DNA of 64,000 bases from Nitrosomonas aestuarii (GTDB lineage Bacteria > Pseudomonadota > Gammaproteobacteria > Burkholderiales > Nitrosomonadaceae), in the NCBI RefSeq assembly GCF_003046585.1, contig NZ_QAAE01000008.1, forward strand, positions 91,309 to 155,308. Direction: 5' to 3'. Of the stretch, positions 44,767-54,884 are shown in pieces. Under the pieces are notes generated by a model, which worked only from the letters and a program-made list of their open reading frames with translations, searched no databases and was not told the origin of the DNA. Each line of letters begins with the position of its first letter. Positions within the stretch are counted from its first letter, which is position 1. The translations under genes were made by a program, and so were the position numbers.

Positions 44767-46239
44767 TTAATCGAACTTATAATCCAGTCCTTCTTCAGCA
44801 ATTTCAGCAGCACGTAGAATTGCTTTTGCCTTATTCTGCGTTTCTATCCATTCATTTTGTGGTACTGAATCGGCGACAATACCTGCACCAGCTTGAACAT
44901 GCAGTTTACCGTCTTTGATGATACCGGTACGAATGGCTATAGCTAGATCCATATCGCCATTGAAGCCAAGATATCCAACCGCACCGGCATACACACCACG
45001 CTTAGAAATTTCGAGTTCATCGATTATTTCCATGGCACGTACCTTGGGTGCCCCACTGACGGTTCCGGCAGGAAATGTTGCACGTAACACATCCATTGCA
45101 TTGAGTCCTGGTTTCAGTCTGCCTTCTACATTGGAAACGATATGCATGACATGTGAATAATTTTCAATTCGCATATTTTCCGTAACTTTGACACTCCCGG
45201 TTTGTACCACACGACCGATATCATTGCGGCCCAGGTCCATCAGCATGACATGTTCCGCCCGCTCCTTCGGATCGGCTAACAAATCAGTCGCAAGCTCAGC
45301 ATCCTGCTGCGAGTTCTTGCCGCGTGGACGCGTACCTGCAATGGGTCGAACCGTTACCATGTCATCTTCCAGGCGCACCAGGATTTCCGGCGAAGCCCCT
45401 ATCACATAAAAATCATCAAAATGATAATAAAACATATAAGGCGACGGATTCAAGCTACGCAATGCCCGATACAGCCCAAGTGTTGAAGCATGATACGGTT
45501 TGCTGGTACGCTGGGACAAAACAACCTGCATGATGTCACCGTCATAAATATATTGCTTGGCGCGCTCAACAGCGGCAATAAAATCTCTTTCTTGAAATTC
45601 ACATACAGCAGGTGCTTTACTGACAGCCCGCTCGGTGGGAATTTCCACCGGTTGACGCAGTTTTTCCAGTAAATTCTCCAAACGCTTTTTACCTGCCTGA
45701 TAAGCGCCATCGACATTCGGGTCCACATAAACAATCAGATATAACTTGCCGGAAAGATTATCCACAACCGCCAGTTCTTCTGAAAGCAGCAACAATACAT
45801 CCGGCGTATTCAGCGCATCTGGCCGTGCATGCCCTGCCAGTTTGTGTTCTATATATCGTACGGTATCGTATGAGAAATAACCGACCAGTCCTCCGCAGAA
45901 TCTTGGCAATCCCTTATATGACGCTGCTTTAAACTGCGTCAGATAATTATTGATAAAATCCAATGTATCGTCGACTTTCTCTTCTTTGATCTTCTGCCCG
46001 TTGATCACGCGCACATGATTCCCTCGTGCTTCAATACGCGTAGTTGCGGACAAACCAACAAAAGAATATCGGCCAAAACGTTCTCCTCCCTGTACCGATT
46101 CAAGCAGATATGAATAGGGATTATTCGCCAGCTTAAGATAAACTGAAAGCGGGGTATCCAGATCAGCAAAGGTATCCAATACCACGGGAACACGATTATA
46201 GCCTTGCTCGGCCAGTCTATTGAATTCACTTTCAGTCAC
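44767..46239 (-). CDS. trpE: Anthranilate synthase component I
   Basis: The protein has 490 residues. N-terminal 'PVVLDTFADLDTPLSVYLKLA' and 'SYLLESVQGGERFGRYSFVG' carry the tryptophan feedback site. The chorismate-binding domain has 'MQVVLSQRTSKPY', 'VRPIAGTRPRGK' and 'FPAGTVSGAPKVRAMEIIDELE'. It makes anthranilate from chorismate with TrpG. It follows rpe and gph, a common betaproteobacterial order, but here trpG, trpD and trpC do not follow: the neighbour is a convergent OmpA-like gene. Confidence 0.96.
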   Translation of the reverse strand: MTESEFNRLAEQGYNRVPVVLDTFADLDTPLSVYLKLANNPYSYLLESVQGGERFGRYSFVGLSATTRIEARGNHVRVINGQKIKEEKVDDTLDFINNYLTQFKAASYKGLPRFCGGLVGYFSYDTVRYIEHKLAGHARPDALNTPDVLLLLSEELAVVDNLSGKLYLIVYVDPNVDGAYQAGKKRLENLLEKLRQPVEIPTERAVSKAPAVCEFQERDFIAAVERAKQYIYDGDIMQVVLSQRTSKPYHASTLGLYRALRSLNPSPYMFYYHFDDFYVIGASPEILVRLEDDMVTVRPIAGTRPRGKNSQQDAELATDLLADPKERAEHVMLMDLGRNDIGRVVQTGSVKVTENMRIENYSHVMHIVSNVEGRLKPGLNAMDVLRATFPAGTVSGAPKVRAMEIIDELEISKRGVYAGAVGYLGFNGDMDLAIAIRTGIIKDGKLHVQAGAGIVADSVPQNEWIETQNKAKAILRAAEIAEEGLDYKFD

Positions 46240-46338
46240 CCTATAACCCCCTATAGGACAAAACAGTCAGAAACAAATTTAATTCAGGAGGTTCTTTGAC
46301 TGATTCCATGAAACAAATGACGGTATTCAAGTATTGTT

Positions 46339-47076
46339 TCATTTGTTTGGGACGGCTTTGACGATTAATTGCGCCGCTTCAACCAGCGATGGTACGATAG
46401 CGTCACAATCGAGCTCATGCACATCATGACCCTCATTATAACCGTAGGGCACACAAAAAACGTGACAGCCAGCTGCACGGGCAGCAGTGGCATCATTAAG
46501 CGAATCACCGAATAATATCGCCTCATGCGGCTGCACATTAAAATGCTTGCAAATATGCGTCAGCGGTAATGGATCGGGTTTTCTACGGGGCAAGCTGTCA
46601 CCGGATAGGATAATTTCAAAGTAATCATGAAATCCGGTAGCCTGCAACAATGGCAATGTAAAACTTTCTGATTTATTGGTGATACAAGCCAGATGAAATC
46701 CGGCTTGCAACAATTGCGCCACGCCCTCTTTAACGCCAGGGAAAGGTTTTGTATTGACATGCACGTTTTCAGCATAATGCTTTTTGTAAATAGGCAATGC
46801 TTTTTCCAGCAATTGCGACTCAGGCTCACCATCAAGATCGCCCGTCAATGCACGTTTGATGAGTCTTTCTATGCCTTTCCCGATATATGATTTTATCGTT
46901 GCAACCGATAGCGCTGGTCTACCCAGGTCCTGCAACATCAGATTTGCAGCCAGTGCCAGATCTTCAGCAGTATCCAGTAATGTTCCGTCTAAATCAATCA
47001 TCACGACTTTGACAGCCAATGGAAAATCCGGTTTCTTGACGGTTGTATTTGCGTAGGAGTAAAGTTGCTTATTCAT
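46339..47076 (-). CDS. gph: Phosphoglycolate phosphatase
   Basis: The protein has 245 residues, a HAD-family phosphatase. Motif I is 'VMIDLDGTLLDTAEDLALAANLML', motif II 'ACITNKSESFT' and the final Asp motif 'ILFGDSLNDATAARAAGC'. It recycles 2-phosphoglycolate. A basic-neutral N-terminal tail of about 24 residues precedes motif I. It is the middle gene of rpe-gph-trpE. Confidence 0.93.
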   Translation of the reverse strand: MNKQLYSYANTTVKKPDFPLAVKVVMIDLDGTLLDTAEDLALAANLMLQDLGRPALSVATIKSYIGKGIERLIKRALTGDLDGEPESQLLEKALPIYKKHYAENVHVNTKPFPGVKEGVAQLLQAGFHLACITNKSESFTLPLLQATGFHDYFEIILSGDSLPRRKPDPLPLTHICKHFNVQPHEAILFGDSLNDATAARAAGCHVFCVPYGYNEGHDVHELDCDAIVPSLVEAAQLIVKAVPNK

Positions 47077-47112
47077 GTAAAGTGTTTATTTATGGTTTTT
47101 ATCGCTCATGTC

Positions 47113-47790
47113 TTATACTTTGTCGAGTTCTGCACGTAATGCTGAAACGATGGTGTCGTAACGATGCGGGTCACTGTCTTTGCCAGCATGATAAATTGCG
47201 GAACCGGCGACAAAAGTGTCGGCACCTGCTCGGGCGATTTCGGCAATATTATCGACCTTAACGCCACCATCGATTTCCAGCATGATATTTCTACCGCTTT
47301 CATCAATACGCTTGCGCACTGCCTTGAGCTTATTGAGCGCTTCAGGAATGAATTTCTGCCCGCCAAAACCAGGATTAACCGACATAATAAGTATCAAATC
47401 AAGTTTATCCAGCACGTGATCGAGATAATGCAGCGGCGTGGCCGGATTGAACACTAGACCAGCCAGGCAATCATGTTCTTTGATGAGACCAATGGTGCGA
47501 TCAATATGTCCAGATGCTTCCGGGTGAAAGGAAATAATATTAGCCCCCGCCTTGGCAAAGTCGGGAACAATCCGGTCCACGGGCTCTACCATCAGGTGGA
47601 CATCAATCATAGCAGTGGTAAGGGGTCGAATAGCTTCGCATACGAGCGGACCAATCGTTAGATTCGGAACATAATGATTATCCATGACATCAAAATGAAT
47701 TATGTCAGCACCTGAATCAATCACATTGGTGATTTCTTCGCCAAGTTTTGCGAAATTGGCTGATAAAATACTGGGGGCAATACGATACAT
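47113..47790 (-). CDS. rpe: Ribulose-phosphate 3-epimerase
   Basis: The protein has 225 residues, a TIM barrel. '[17 protein letters not shown]', '[20 protein letters not shown]' (metal-binding His and Asp), '[13 protein letters not shown]' and '[11 protein letters not shown]' are diagnostic. It interconverts ribulose- and xylulose-5-phosphate, needed by the pentose phosphate and Calvin cycles. It is the first gene of the unit and has GAGAGGAT upstream of the ATG. Confidence 0.96.
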   Translation of the reverse strand: MYRIAPSILSANFAKLGEEITNVIDSGADIIHFDVMDNHYVPNLTIGPLVCEAIRPLTTAMIDVHLMVEPVDRIVPDFAKAGANIISFHPEASGHIDRTIGLIKEHDCLAGLVFNPATPLHYLDHVLDKLDLILIMSVNPGFGGQKFIPEALNKLKAVRKRIDESGRNIMLEIDGGVKVDNIAEIARAGADTFVAGSAIYHAGKDSDPHRYDTIVSALRAELDKV

Positions 47791-47926
47791 ACAATATCCT
47801 CTCTGAATTCAAATACGCTATTTTAACCGTAAATGACCTCACCGCGTTAATGAAGAAGTGAATTGATTTCTACGACTGCTGTATTTAGTACTTGATACAG
47901 CCATAAAAATAGTGTGCAATTAGCTT

Positions 47927-48307
47927 ATGATAGAAAAAAAATATGAAATCAACATCAGTGTTCGCACCACTTATTTACCGGATCAGTCCGATGAGGAGAC
48001 CGACCAACATGTTTTTGCCTACACCATTACCATTGCCAATAAAGGTACGGTCGCCACACAACTGATCAGCCGCCACTGGATTATTACCAACGGTGACGGC
48101 ACTGTGCATGAAGTGCGCGGCCTGGGTGTTGTTGGGGAACAACCCTTGCTCAAACCAGGCGACACCTTCGAATATACCAGTGGCACTGTCATTTCGGCTG
48201 CAGCAGGATCCATGAAGGGCAGTTATCAAATGGCGGCTGAAGACGGAGTGCATTTTGACGTACCCATCCCAGAATTTATTTTGACTGTACCGCGTGTACT
48301 CCACTGA
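47927..48307 (+). CDS. apaG: ApaG family protein
   Basis: The protein has 126 residues of the ApaG/fibronectin-like fold: 'DQHVFAYTITIANKGTVATQLISRHWIITNGDG', 'VRGLGVVGEQPLLKPGDTFEYTSG' and 'MKGSYQMAAEDG'. The biochemical role is unsettled; it is linked to Co2+/Mg2+ metabolism and Ap4A-related phenotypes in enterobacteria. It diverges from rpe and overlaps or abuts the methylase gene downstream. Confidence 0.94.
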   Translation: MIEKKYEINISVRTTYLPDQSDEETDQHVFAYTITIANKGTVATQLISRHWIITNGDGTVHEVRGLGVVGEQPLLKPGDTFEYTSGTVISAAAGSMKGSYQMAAEDGVHFDVPIPEFILTVPRVLH

Positions 48308-48338
48308 CAGGTTGTTAAACAACATTAACCAACATAGC

Positions 48339-49043
48339 ATGACAGGCAAGTTGTATCTCATTCCCTCACCGATCAGCGACAATGACATTGATTGGGTCAT
48401 ACCAAGGGCAGTTAAACAATCAATTCAACAGCTTACCTACTATATTGTGGAGCACCCCAAAACTGCTCGCCGATTTTTGAAACACATTGGATGCAAGTTA
48501 CCAATACAGGAAATTCATATGCAAACCTTAAACGAGCATACCCGCCCCGATGAACTGACATTATTGTTACAACCTTTGTTAGCAGGTAATGATACTGGCC
48601 TATTGTCGGAAGCCGGTTCTCCGGCCATCGCTGATCCAGGCAGCGGGCTTGTGCGGTTAGCCCATGATAACAAGATACCTGTCATCCCTTTGGTCGGTCC
48701 CTCGTCGATTTTATTGGCGTTAATGGCTTCCGGGCTCAATGGTCAGCAATTCTGCTTTATTGGCTACTTACCCATCGAGCGGCACGCACGTGTGCAAACA
48801 ATTACAGAATTGGAGAAGCATTCCCGTAATCATGATCAAACCCAAATTTTTATTGAAGCGCCCTACCGTAATCAAGGCTTGCTTGAACTGATTGTTCAGA
48901 CCTGTCTGGACGATACGGACTTATGTGTCGCCACAAATCTGACATCTTCACACGAAAGCGTTACGACTAAAACAATCAAACAGTGGAAGCAAAAATTGCC
49001 GGATATCAATAAAATACCGACAATTTTCTTATTGCATGGCTAA
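48339..49043 (+). CDS. Tetrapyrrole-methylase-fold SAM methyltransferase (RsmI relative)
   Basis: The protein has 234 residues. 'GKLYLIPSPI', 'DTGLLSEAGSPAIADPGSGLVRLAHDNKIPVIPLVGPSSILLALMASGL' and 'FIGYLPIE' match the tetrapyrrole methylase fold of the RsmI type, which methylates ribose in 16S rRNA. This copy looks like the shorter paralogue found next to apaG-like genes, so the target may differ. I chose the ATG at 48339 because family members start at 'M-x-G-x-LYLIP'; the frame is open back to 48294, overlapping apaG. Confidence 0.85.
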   Translation: MTGKLYLIPSPISDNDIDWVIPRAVKQSIQQLTYYIVEHPKTARRFLKHIGCKLPIQEIHMQTLNEHTRPDELTLLLQPLLAGNDTGLLSEAGSPAIADPGSGLVRLAHDNKIPVIPLVGPSSILLALMASGLNGQQFCFIGYLPIERHARVQTITELEKHSRNHDQTQIFIEAPYRNQGLLELIVQTCLDDTDLCVATNLTSSHESVTTKTIKQWKQKLPDINKIPTIFLLHG

Positions 49044-49052
49044 AAATGCCTG

Positions 49053-49442
49053 CTACTGGTTTTTTTTCTGAATGAATTCTATTTTATAACCATCAGGATC
49101 TTCAACAAAAGCAATAACCGTTGTACCATGTTTCATCGGACCCGCTTCACGCGTGACTTTACCGCCCCGCTTGCGGGTTTCTTCACAGGCAAGATGCGCG
49201 TCATCCACTTCAATAGCAATATGGCCAAAACCTTCTCCCAGATCATATTGCCGGGTATCCCAGTTATGCGTCAGTTCTAGAACCGTTCCAATGGCTTCAT
49301 CCTGGTAACCAACAAATGCAAGCGTAAATTTTCCGTCAGGATAGTCTTTACGGCGTAAAAGCTTCATGCTCAGTACCTGTGTATAAAATTCTAGTGATTT
49401 TTCGAGATCACCGACCCGCAACATTGTGTGCAGAATTCGCAT
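49053..49442 (-). CDS. gloA: Lactoylglutathione lyase (glyoxalase I)
   Basis: The protein has 129 residues. '[45 protein letters not shown]' and '[14 protein letters not shown]' are typical, with metal ligands His5 and a His in 'FGHIAIEV' plus a Glu in 'DGYKIEFIQ'. It detoxifies methylglyoxal with glutathione. Its ATG overlaps the rubredoxin stop by one base (TAATG type), so the two are coupled. Confidence 0.95.
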   Translation of the reverse strand: MRILHTMLRVGDLEKSLEFYTQVLSMKLLRRKDYPDGKFTLAFVGYQDEAIGTVLELTHNWDTRQYDLGEGFGHIAIEVDDAHLACEETRKRGGKVTREAGPMKHGTTVIAFVEDPDGYKIEFIQKKNQ

Positions 49443-49630
49443 TAAATTTTCACCATTTCAAAATCTTCTTTACGTGCACCACATTCAGGACAAGTCCAGT
49501 TAATGGGCACATCCTCCCAGCGCGTGCCTGCAGGAATACCTTCTTCGGGAGACCCTTTAGCTTCGTCATAAACATAGCCACAAATGAGACACATATATCG
49601 ATTATAGTTTTGATTCTCTTCAGCAGACAT
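49442..49630 (-). CDS. Rubredoxin
   Basis: The protein has 62 residues with the two iron-binding motifs '[13 protein letters not shown]' and '[13 protein letters not shown]' (CxxCG and CPxCG). It is a one-electron carrier in the cytoplasm. It starts the operon with gloA and diverges from thiD. Its partner oxidoreductase is not in the window. Confidence 0.95.
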   Translation of the reverse strand: MSAEENQNYNRYMCLICGYVYDEAKGSPEEGIPAGTRWEDVPINWTCPECGARKEDFEMVKI

Positions 49631-49682
49631 AATAGATAGTCACTTTCATTTAGGTTAAAATGCTATTTTACGGTATTAATGC

Positions 49683-50543
49683 ATGTCACAGCCACCCCCA
49701 ATTGTACTTTCATTTGCAGCCAATGACCCTAGCGGCGGCGCAGGCATACAGGCTGATTTACTTACTATCGCCAGTATGGGGTGTCACCCCTTGTCTGTCA
49801 TTACCGCGGTAACCGTTCAGGATACAACGGGCGTTGATGATATTTTACCGCTTGATTCAGAGTGGATTACTAACCAGGCTAGGACTTTGCTGGAAGATAT
49901 GCCCGTTCATGCTTTCAAGCTGGGGCTACTGGGCAGTGTTGAAATTATTGCGGCAATTGCTGAAATCGTATCCGATTATCCAAACATTCCTTTGATCATG
50001 GATCCTGTCCTGGCCTCTGGGCGCGGTGACGAATTAGCGACTGAAGATATGATCGATGCCATGCGAAATTTGCTGTTACCGCAGGTAACGCTCCTGACAC
50101 CTAACAGTCTCGAGGCCAGGCGACTGGCATTATATGATGAAGATGATGATGATCAGGATCAGGATCACGATCAAGACAATCTATCACTCGACGAATGCGC
50201 ATTCAGGCTTCTGGATATGGGATGTGAGTATGTTTTAATTACTGGCACACATGAAAATACCTCGCTGGTTACAAATGCACTGTTCACTGCTGACGGCCAT
50301 GTACGTTCCGATGATTGGAAACGATTGCCGCGTAGTTATCATGGTTCAGGATGCACGCTGGCTTCTGCTATTGCGGCATCAATGGCAAACGGCTTATCTG
50401 TGAATGAAAGCGTATATGCGGCGCAGGAATATACATGGCACACGCTTGATGCCAGCTTTCGACCCGGCATGGGACAAAACATACCTAATCGACTGTTTTG
50501 GGCCAAAGATACACATAAGCCAAACAAATCGAGACCGGCATAA
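49683..50543 (+). CDS. thiD: Hydroxymethylpyrimidine (phosphate) kinase
   Basis: The protein has 286 residues. 'SFAANDPSGGAGIQADLLTIASMGCHPLSVITAVTVQDTTGV', 'MDPVLASGRGDELA', 'TPNSLEARRL' and 'HGSGCTLASAIAASMANG' are family signatures. It phosphorylates HMP-P for thiamine synthesis. Oddly, residues about 151-167 are an acidic insertion of Asp, Glu, Gln and His ('DEDDDDQDQDHDQD') encoded by GAT-CAG-type hexamer repeats. It overlaps no upstream gene and runs directly into thiE. Confidence 0.95.
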   Translation: MSQPPPIVLSFAANDPSGGAGIQADLLTIASMGCHPLSVITAVTVQDTTGVDDILPLDSEWITNQARTLLEDMPVHAFKLGLLGSVEIIAAIAEIVSDYPNIPLIMDPVLASGRGDELATEDMIDAMRNLLLPQVTLLTPNSLEARRLALYDEDDDDQDQDHDQDNLSLDECAFRLLDMGCEYVLITGTHENTSLVTNALFTADGHVRSDDWKRLPRSYHGSGCTLASAIAASMANGLSVNESVYAAQEYTWHTLDASFRPGMGQNIPNRLFWAKDTHKPNKSRPA

Positions 50544-51173
50544 TTGAAAAAGCGTAACCAAAGCATCCGCGGTCTATACGGAATAACACCCGACCTGACC
50601 GACACCGCTGTTTTGCTCAATCAAACCGAGCAAATACTGACAGGCGGGGCTCAGCTGATACAATATCGTAATAAATTAGCGGATAAAGTTTTACGCCGCC
50701 ACCAGGCAAACTTGCTTTTAAGGCTTTGTCGAACATATGCCACGCCCATGATTGTCAATGATCACCTGGATCTGGCAACGGAAATTGATGCTGATGGCAT
50801 TCATGTCGGACAAAGCGATGTGGATATTACTGCTGCGCGCACTATGCTGGGTAGGGATAAAATAATTGGCGCAACTTGTTACAACAGACTGGATTTAGCA
50901 ATACAGGCAGAAAGTAAAGGCGCCGACTATGTCGCTTTTGGTGCATTTTATCCAACCTCAACCAAACAGAATACAGTTTTTGCACCACTTGACATTCTTG
51001 TTCAGGCAAAAAAAACTTTGACTGTACCAATCATTGGCATTGGCGGCATCAATCTAACCAATGCGCGTACTTTAATTGAAAATGGTGCAGACGCTGTAGC
51101 TGTAAGTTACGCACTATATCGGGCAAAAGATATTCACAAAACCGCAGAAACAATTTCTCGGTTTTTTGGTTGA
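50544..51173 (+). CDS. thiE: Thiamine-phosphate synthase
   Basis: The protein has 209 residues, starting at TTG directly after the thiD stop. 'IRGLYGITPDLTD', 'LIQYRNKLADK', 'IVNDHLDLATEIDADGIHVGQSDVD', 'GATCYNRLDLAIQAESKGADYVAFGAFYPTSTK' and 'GIGGINLTNARTLIENGADAVAV' are ThiE hallmarks. It joins HMP-PP to the thiazole phosphate. The start at TTG is supported by zero gap and by lack of an ATG in the required region. Confidence 0.95.
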   Translation: MKKRNQSIRGLYGITPDLTDTAVLLNQTEQILTGGAQLIQYRNKLADKVLRRHQANLLLRLCRTYATPMIVNDHLDLATEIDADGIHVGQSDVDITAARTMLGRDKIIGATCYNRLDLAIQAESKGADYVAFGAFYPTSTKQNTVFAPLDILVQAKKTLTVPIIGIGGINLTNARTLIENGADAVAVSYALYRAKDIHKTAETISRFFG

Positions 51174-51232
51174 ATTTTTAGATAGTTAGATTAAAAATTT
51201 GTATTTATTAAATTATTTTTGAGAGCGATTCA

Positions 51233-52513
51233 ATGACTTCACGTAACCAACAACTATTCGAGCAATCCCAGAAAGTAATTCCCGGCGGTGTCAATTCGCC
51301 AGTTCGCGCATTTAAATCCGTCGGGGGATATCCTGTTTTTTTTCAACGTGGACAGGGCGCTTATTTCTGGGATGTTGATGGAAAATCTTATATTGATTAT
51401 GTCGGTTCCTGGGGACCTTTGATACTCGGCCATGCACATCCAGAGGTGATTAGAGCCGTTCAGGCGACAGCAGAAAAGGGGCTGACATTTGGCGCACCTA
51501 CCGAGGCAGAGCTGGAAATTGCCGAACTTATATGCAAATTAATTCCTTCTATAGAACAAATCAGGCTGGTCAGTTCAGGCACCGAAGCCGGAATGAGCGC
51601 CATACGACTCGCACGCGGCTTTACTGGCCGCAACAAAATTATCAAGTTTGAAGGCTGCTATCATGGCCATGACGATGCTTTATTGGTAAAAGCCGGCTCG
51701 GGCGCGTTGACTTTTGGCAATCCAAGTTCTGCAGGAGTGCCGCAGGAAATTGCGGGACATACAATTGTGCTGGACTACAATGATTTGTCCAGGCTGGAAG
51801 AGACTTTTGACAAACTTGGAAATGAAATAGCTGCAGTCATCGTTGAGCCGGTCGCAGGTAACATGAATCTGATAGCGCCTAAAGCTGAATTCCTGACAAC
51901 ATTACGCACATTATGTACACAACATGACAGTGTTTTAATATTTGATGAAGTCATGACAGGTTTTCGTGTTGGCTTAGATTGCGCACAGGGCCTTTACCAA
52001 ATCAAACCCGATCTTACAATACTCGGCAAAGTCATTGGCGGCGGAATGCCAATGGCGGCATTCGGAGGACGACGGGAAATTATGCAATACCTGGCGCCCG
52101 TCGGTGCCGTCTATCAGGCAGGAACGCTTTCGGGCAATCCCGTTGCCGTTGCAGCGGGACTTACTACTCTAAAATTAATTCAGGAAACCGGTTTTTATGA
52201 AAACCTCACCAACAAGACGCGCCAACTGACCGAAGGACTGACAGTCAGTGCTCAAAAACACGGTATTGATTTTTGCGCGCAATCCGTAGGGGGCATGTTT
52301 GGACTCTATTTCAGCAAGCATATTCCAGCCAGTTTTGCAGAAGTGATGGCTTGCGACAAGGATGCATTCAACCGGTTTTTCCATTCGATGCTGGCCAAAG
52401 GAGTTTACTTTGCGCCATCGGCTTTTGAAGCCGGCTTTGTCTCTTCAATGCATGACAGCTCAGAAATTAACGAAACGTTATCCGCTGCAGAAAGCATTTT
52501 CGCCGACTGGTAA
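51233..52513 (+). CDS. hemL: Glutamate-1-semialdehyde 2,1-aminomutase
   Basis: The protein has 426 residues. '[57 protein letters not shown]' and '[19 protein letters not shown]' are unmistakable; the PLP lysine is in '[18 protein letters not shown]'. It makes 5-aminolevulinate for haem. It follows thiDE in the same direction by 60 bases. Confidence 0.97.
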   Translation: MTSRNQQLFEQSQKVIPGGVNSPVRAFKSVGGYPVFFQRGQGAYFWDVDGKSYIDYVGSWGPLILGHAHPEVIRAVQATAEKGLTFGAPTEAELEIAELICKLIPSIEQIRLVSSGTEAGMSAIRLARGFTGRNKIIKFEGCYHGHDDALLVKAGSGALTFGNPSSAGVPQEIAGHTIVLDYNDLSRLEETFDKLGNEIAAVIVEPVAGNMNLIAPKAEFLTTLRTLCTQHDSVLIFDEVMTGFRVGLDCAQGLYQIKPDLTILGKVIGGGMPMAAFGGRREIMQYLAPVGAVYQAGTLSGNPVAVAAGLTTLKLIQETGFYENLTNKTRQLTEGLTVSAQKHGIDFCAQSVGGMFGLYFSKHIPASFAEVMACDKDAFNRFFHSMLAKGVYFAPSAFEAGFVSSMHDSSEINETLSAAESIFADW

Positions 52514-52524
52514 AAACGAAAACT

Positions 52525-52588
52525 AAAGCGGTAAAAAGGCGACAGGAATCACGCTATGTCTGCGCATCATGCCCCCTTTTACCGTTTT
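52525..52588 (+). terminator. Candidate terminator after hemL
   Basis: A stem from AAAGCGGTAAAAAGG near 52525 pairs, with a one-base slip, with CCCTTTTACCG near 52573-52583, followed by TTTTT. The loop is large (about 30 bases), so stability is uncertain. Confidence 0.4.
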
Positions 52589-52634
52589 TCTGGATATGTA
52601 TATGCTTATGCTTATACTTCTTACTACTGACAAC

Positions 52635-53279
52635 TTACTTTGTTAGCGGCATTCCTTGAATATACTCGGAGACAGCGCGTTTTTGTTCACCGCTCATTCG
52701 TGTAAGTACCTTTTTCATAACACCATCATCGTTGGAACGATCACCCGTATTAAATAGATTGAGTTGCACCAAGGTGTACTCAGCGTGCTGTCCAGCCAGC
52801 ATTGGATAATGCGGCGGAACGCCTGAACCCGTCGGCCCATGACAGCTCGCACAAGCAGGCACACCATTTTCAATATTGCCGCCATGATAAAGTATTTTAC
52901 CTATTTCCAAGAGCTCTTTATTGCCAGATACTGCTCCGGACGCTGCATCCTGCGCGTCATAAAAAGCACCCAGATTTTCCATATCTTCCTGTGTCAGTGC
53001 TGCAACCATGGAAGCCATTACAGGATTATTGCGTTTAGATGTTTTGCCTTCCTCCACTTTAAAATCCATCAACTGCTTGGTGATATACTCAGCATGTTGA
53101 CCAGCCAGTTTAGGATTTATGGGTATAATGCTGTTGCCATCGGCATTATGGCATCCAGCACAAACACCCGCTGCAATTTCCTGACCTTTGGCAATATCTC
53201 CAGCTGCCAAAGCTGATGTAGAAAAAGCCATTGCAAGTATTGCGGCCATTGCCATACTGGTTTTAATCATTTTCATCAT
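52635..53279 (-). CDS. Cytochrome c4 (dihaem c-type cytochrome)
   Basis: The protein has 214 residues with a signal peptide (about 1-25, 'STSALA'). Two haem-binding motifs are present: 'CAGCHNADG' and 'CASCHGPTG', each with a later Met ('KLAGQHAEYITKQLMDF...NPVMASM' and 'MLAGQHAEYTLVQLNLF...'). The two halves are duplicates of one domain. It carries electrons to terminal oxidases in the periplasm. It is the only gene of its unit. Confidence 0.94.
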   Translation of the reverse strand: MMKMIKTSMAMAAILAMAFSTSALAAGDIAKGQEIAAGVCAGCHNADGNSIIPINPKLAGQHAEYITKQLMDFKVEEGKTSKRNNPVMASMVAALTQEDMENLGAFYDAQDAASGAVSGNKELLEIGKILYHGGNIENGVPACASCHGPTGSGVPPHYPMLAGQHAEYTLVQLNLFNTGDRSNDDGVMKKVLTRMSGEQKRAVSEYIQGMPLTK

Positions 53280-53414
53280 TTTTTGTATTCCATATTTTTA
53301 TGCCATCAAAATTCTGTTACATTTTATCCATAAGATTAACATGGCATTTTATCAAGCCACAGGATTGTTCACAACCAGATTCAATGAAAATGCGCATATA
53401 AATTTAATATCTTA

Positions 53415-54011
53415 ATGAAAGCAATTTTTCCTTTTTTACTCCTTACCAATATTTTGTTTGCGATTGCAATGTACTATCAATCGAATCAGCAAAATCGGAA
53501 ATCTGTCTCGCCGGTTATGAATCCAGAAAAAATAATCTTGTTGCCTGCTGAGGAGAGTTGTATAAAATGGGGAACCTTCTCAGGACAAAGCTTAAGTCTG
53601 GCCGAAGCTGCTATTAGCAAACTCGGTCTGAAAAGGCCCTATAAGAAAACCTCCTCTACTTCGCTTACTAAATACCGGGTACATACACCCCCTTTTGAAA
53701 ATAGAGAAGCTGTTGAGAGAGAAATCAATAAATTAAGAAACATGGGCATTATCAGTTATCGCGTTCGAGAACAAGGCCCTTGGCTAAATGCCATTTTTTT
53801 TGGCGACCTGGAAGACAAAACAGCAGCTCAGAATTTGCTGAACAAACTGAACAGCAAGGGAATTACCAATGTAGCAATTCACACGCGCAGTATCGAACAA
53901 AAAAAATTATTATTTTTTGAAGCAGATACAGACAATATCGCCAAACTACAAAACCTGGCCACACAGTTTACTGGCAGCAAGCTGGTACATACCACCTGTG
54001 AACGCTTATAA
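53415..54011 (+). CDS. SPOR-domain protein, membrane-anchored
   Basis: The protein has 198 residues with an N-terminal membrane segment ('FPFLLLTNILFAIAMYY'). The C-terminal part (about 80-160) 'YRVHTPPFENREAVEREINKLRNMGIISYRVREQGPWLNAIFFGDLEDKTAAQNLLNKL' has the SPOR pattern, which binds denuded peptidoglycan at division sites. A cysteine pair (about 50 and 195) may matter. It diverges from cytochrome c4. Confidence 0.8.
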   Translation: MKAIFPFLLLTNILFAIAMYYQSNQQNRKSVSPVMNPEKIILLPAEESCIKWGTFSGQSLSLAEAAISKLGLKRPYKKTSSTSLTKYRVHTPPFENREAVEREINKLRNMGIISYRVREQGPWLNAIFFGDLEDKTAAQNLLNKLNSKGITNVAIHTRSIEQKKLLFFEADTDNIAKLQNLATQFTGSKLVHTTCERL

Positions 54012-54067
54012 TAAGCACGGCTGATCACATAAATCAACGCCTTTTGATAAATCACCATGAATCAAAC

Positions 54068-54868
54068 ATGAATGTCATCATAAAAACCGCTATAGAAATC
54101 GAAAAAATGCGTGTCGCGGGGAAACTGGCTTCTGAAGTTCTGGACTACATCACCCCTTATGTAAAGCCTGGAATTACAACTGAAGAACTGGATACGTTAT
54201 GCCACAATTATATGGTCGACGTGCAAAAAACCATTCCTGCACCCTTACATTATGCACCTAAAGGACATACGCCATACCCAAAATCAATCTGCACTTCGGT
54301 TAATCATCAGATATGCCATGGAATTCCCGGTAAGAAAAAGTTGAAAAACGGAGACATTGTCAATATTGATGTTACGGTCATCAGTGAGGGATATCATGGT
54401 GATACCAGCCGCATGTTTTACGTAGGAGACCCGTCTATCCAGGCCAAGCGTTTATGCGAATTGACTTACGAAGCCATGTGGCGAGGCATTGATGTCGTCA
54501 AACCGGGGAATCATCTTGGAGATATCGGTCATACCATTCAAAAACTGGCAGAAGGTGTCGGCTACAGCGTCGTTAAGGAATTTTGTGGCCATGGTATTGG
54601 GAAAAAGTTTCACGAAGACCCGCAGGTTTTACACTATGGCAAAGCAGGTTCCGGTCTGGAGCTCAAACCAGGCATGATTTTTACTATTGAACCCATGATT
54701 AATGCGGGCAAAGCCGCTATTCGACACTTGCCTGATGGATGGACGATTACCACTAAAGACAGCAGCTTATCCGCTCAATGGGAGCATACCATTCTAGTTA
54801 CCGAGGACGGACATGAAGTGCTCACAGTCTCCAGTGGCACACCTTCCAAACCTGCCTACCGCTTTTAA
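54068..54868 (+). CDS. map: Methionine aminopeptidase, type I
   Basis: The protein has 266 residues. Metal ligands are visible: two Asp in '[20 protein letters not shown]', His in '[12 protein letters not shown]', Glu in '[11 protein letters not shown]' and Glu in '[14 protein letters not shown]'. It removes N-terminal Met from nascent proteins. The frame is open back to a TTG at 54044; I prefer the ATG at 54068, which gives '[26 protein letters not shown]', the usual start. The rph gene begins 16 bases downstream. Confidence 0.96.
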   Translation: MNVIIKTAIEIEKMRVAGKLASEVLDYITPYVKPGITTEELDTLCHNYMVDVQKTIPAPLHYAPKGHTPYPKSICTSVNHQICHGIPGKKKLKNGDIVNIDVTVISEGYHGDTSRMFYVGDPSIQAKRLCELTYEAMWRGIDVVKPGNHLGDIGHTIQKLAEGVGYSVVKEFCGHGIGKKFHEDPQVLHYGKAGSGLELKPGMIFTIEPMINAGKAAIRHLPDGWTITTKDSSLSAQWEHTILVTEDGHEVLTVSSGTPSKPAYRF

Positions 54869-54884
54869 TCACCGACTATTTAAC

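Noticed and set aside
50137..50185. Hexamer repeats in thiD as a CRISPR or regulatory array
   Set aside because: The repeats are inside the kinase frame, have no spacers and encode an acidic loop.
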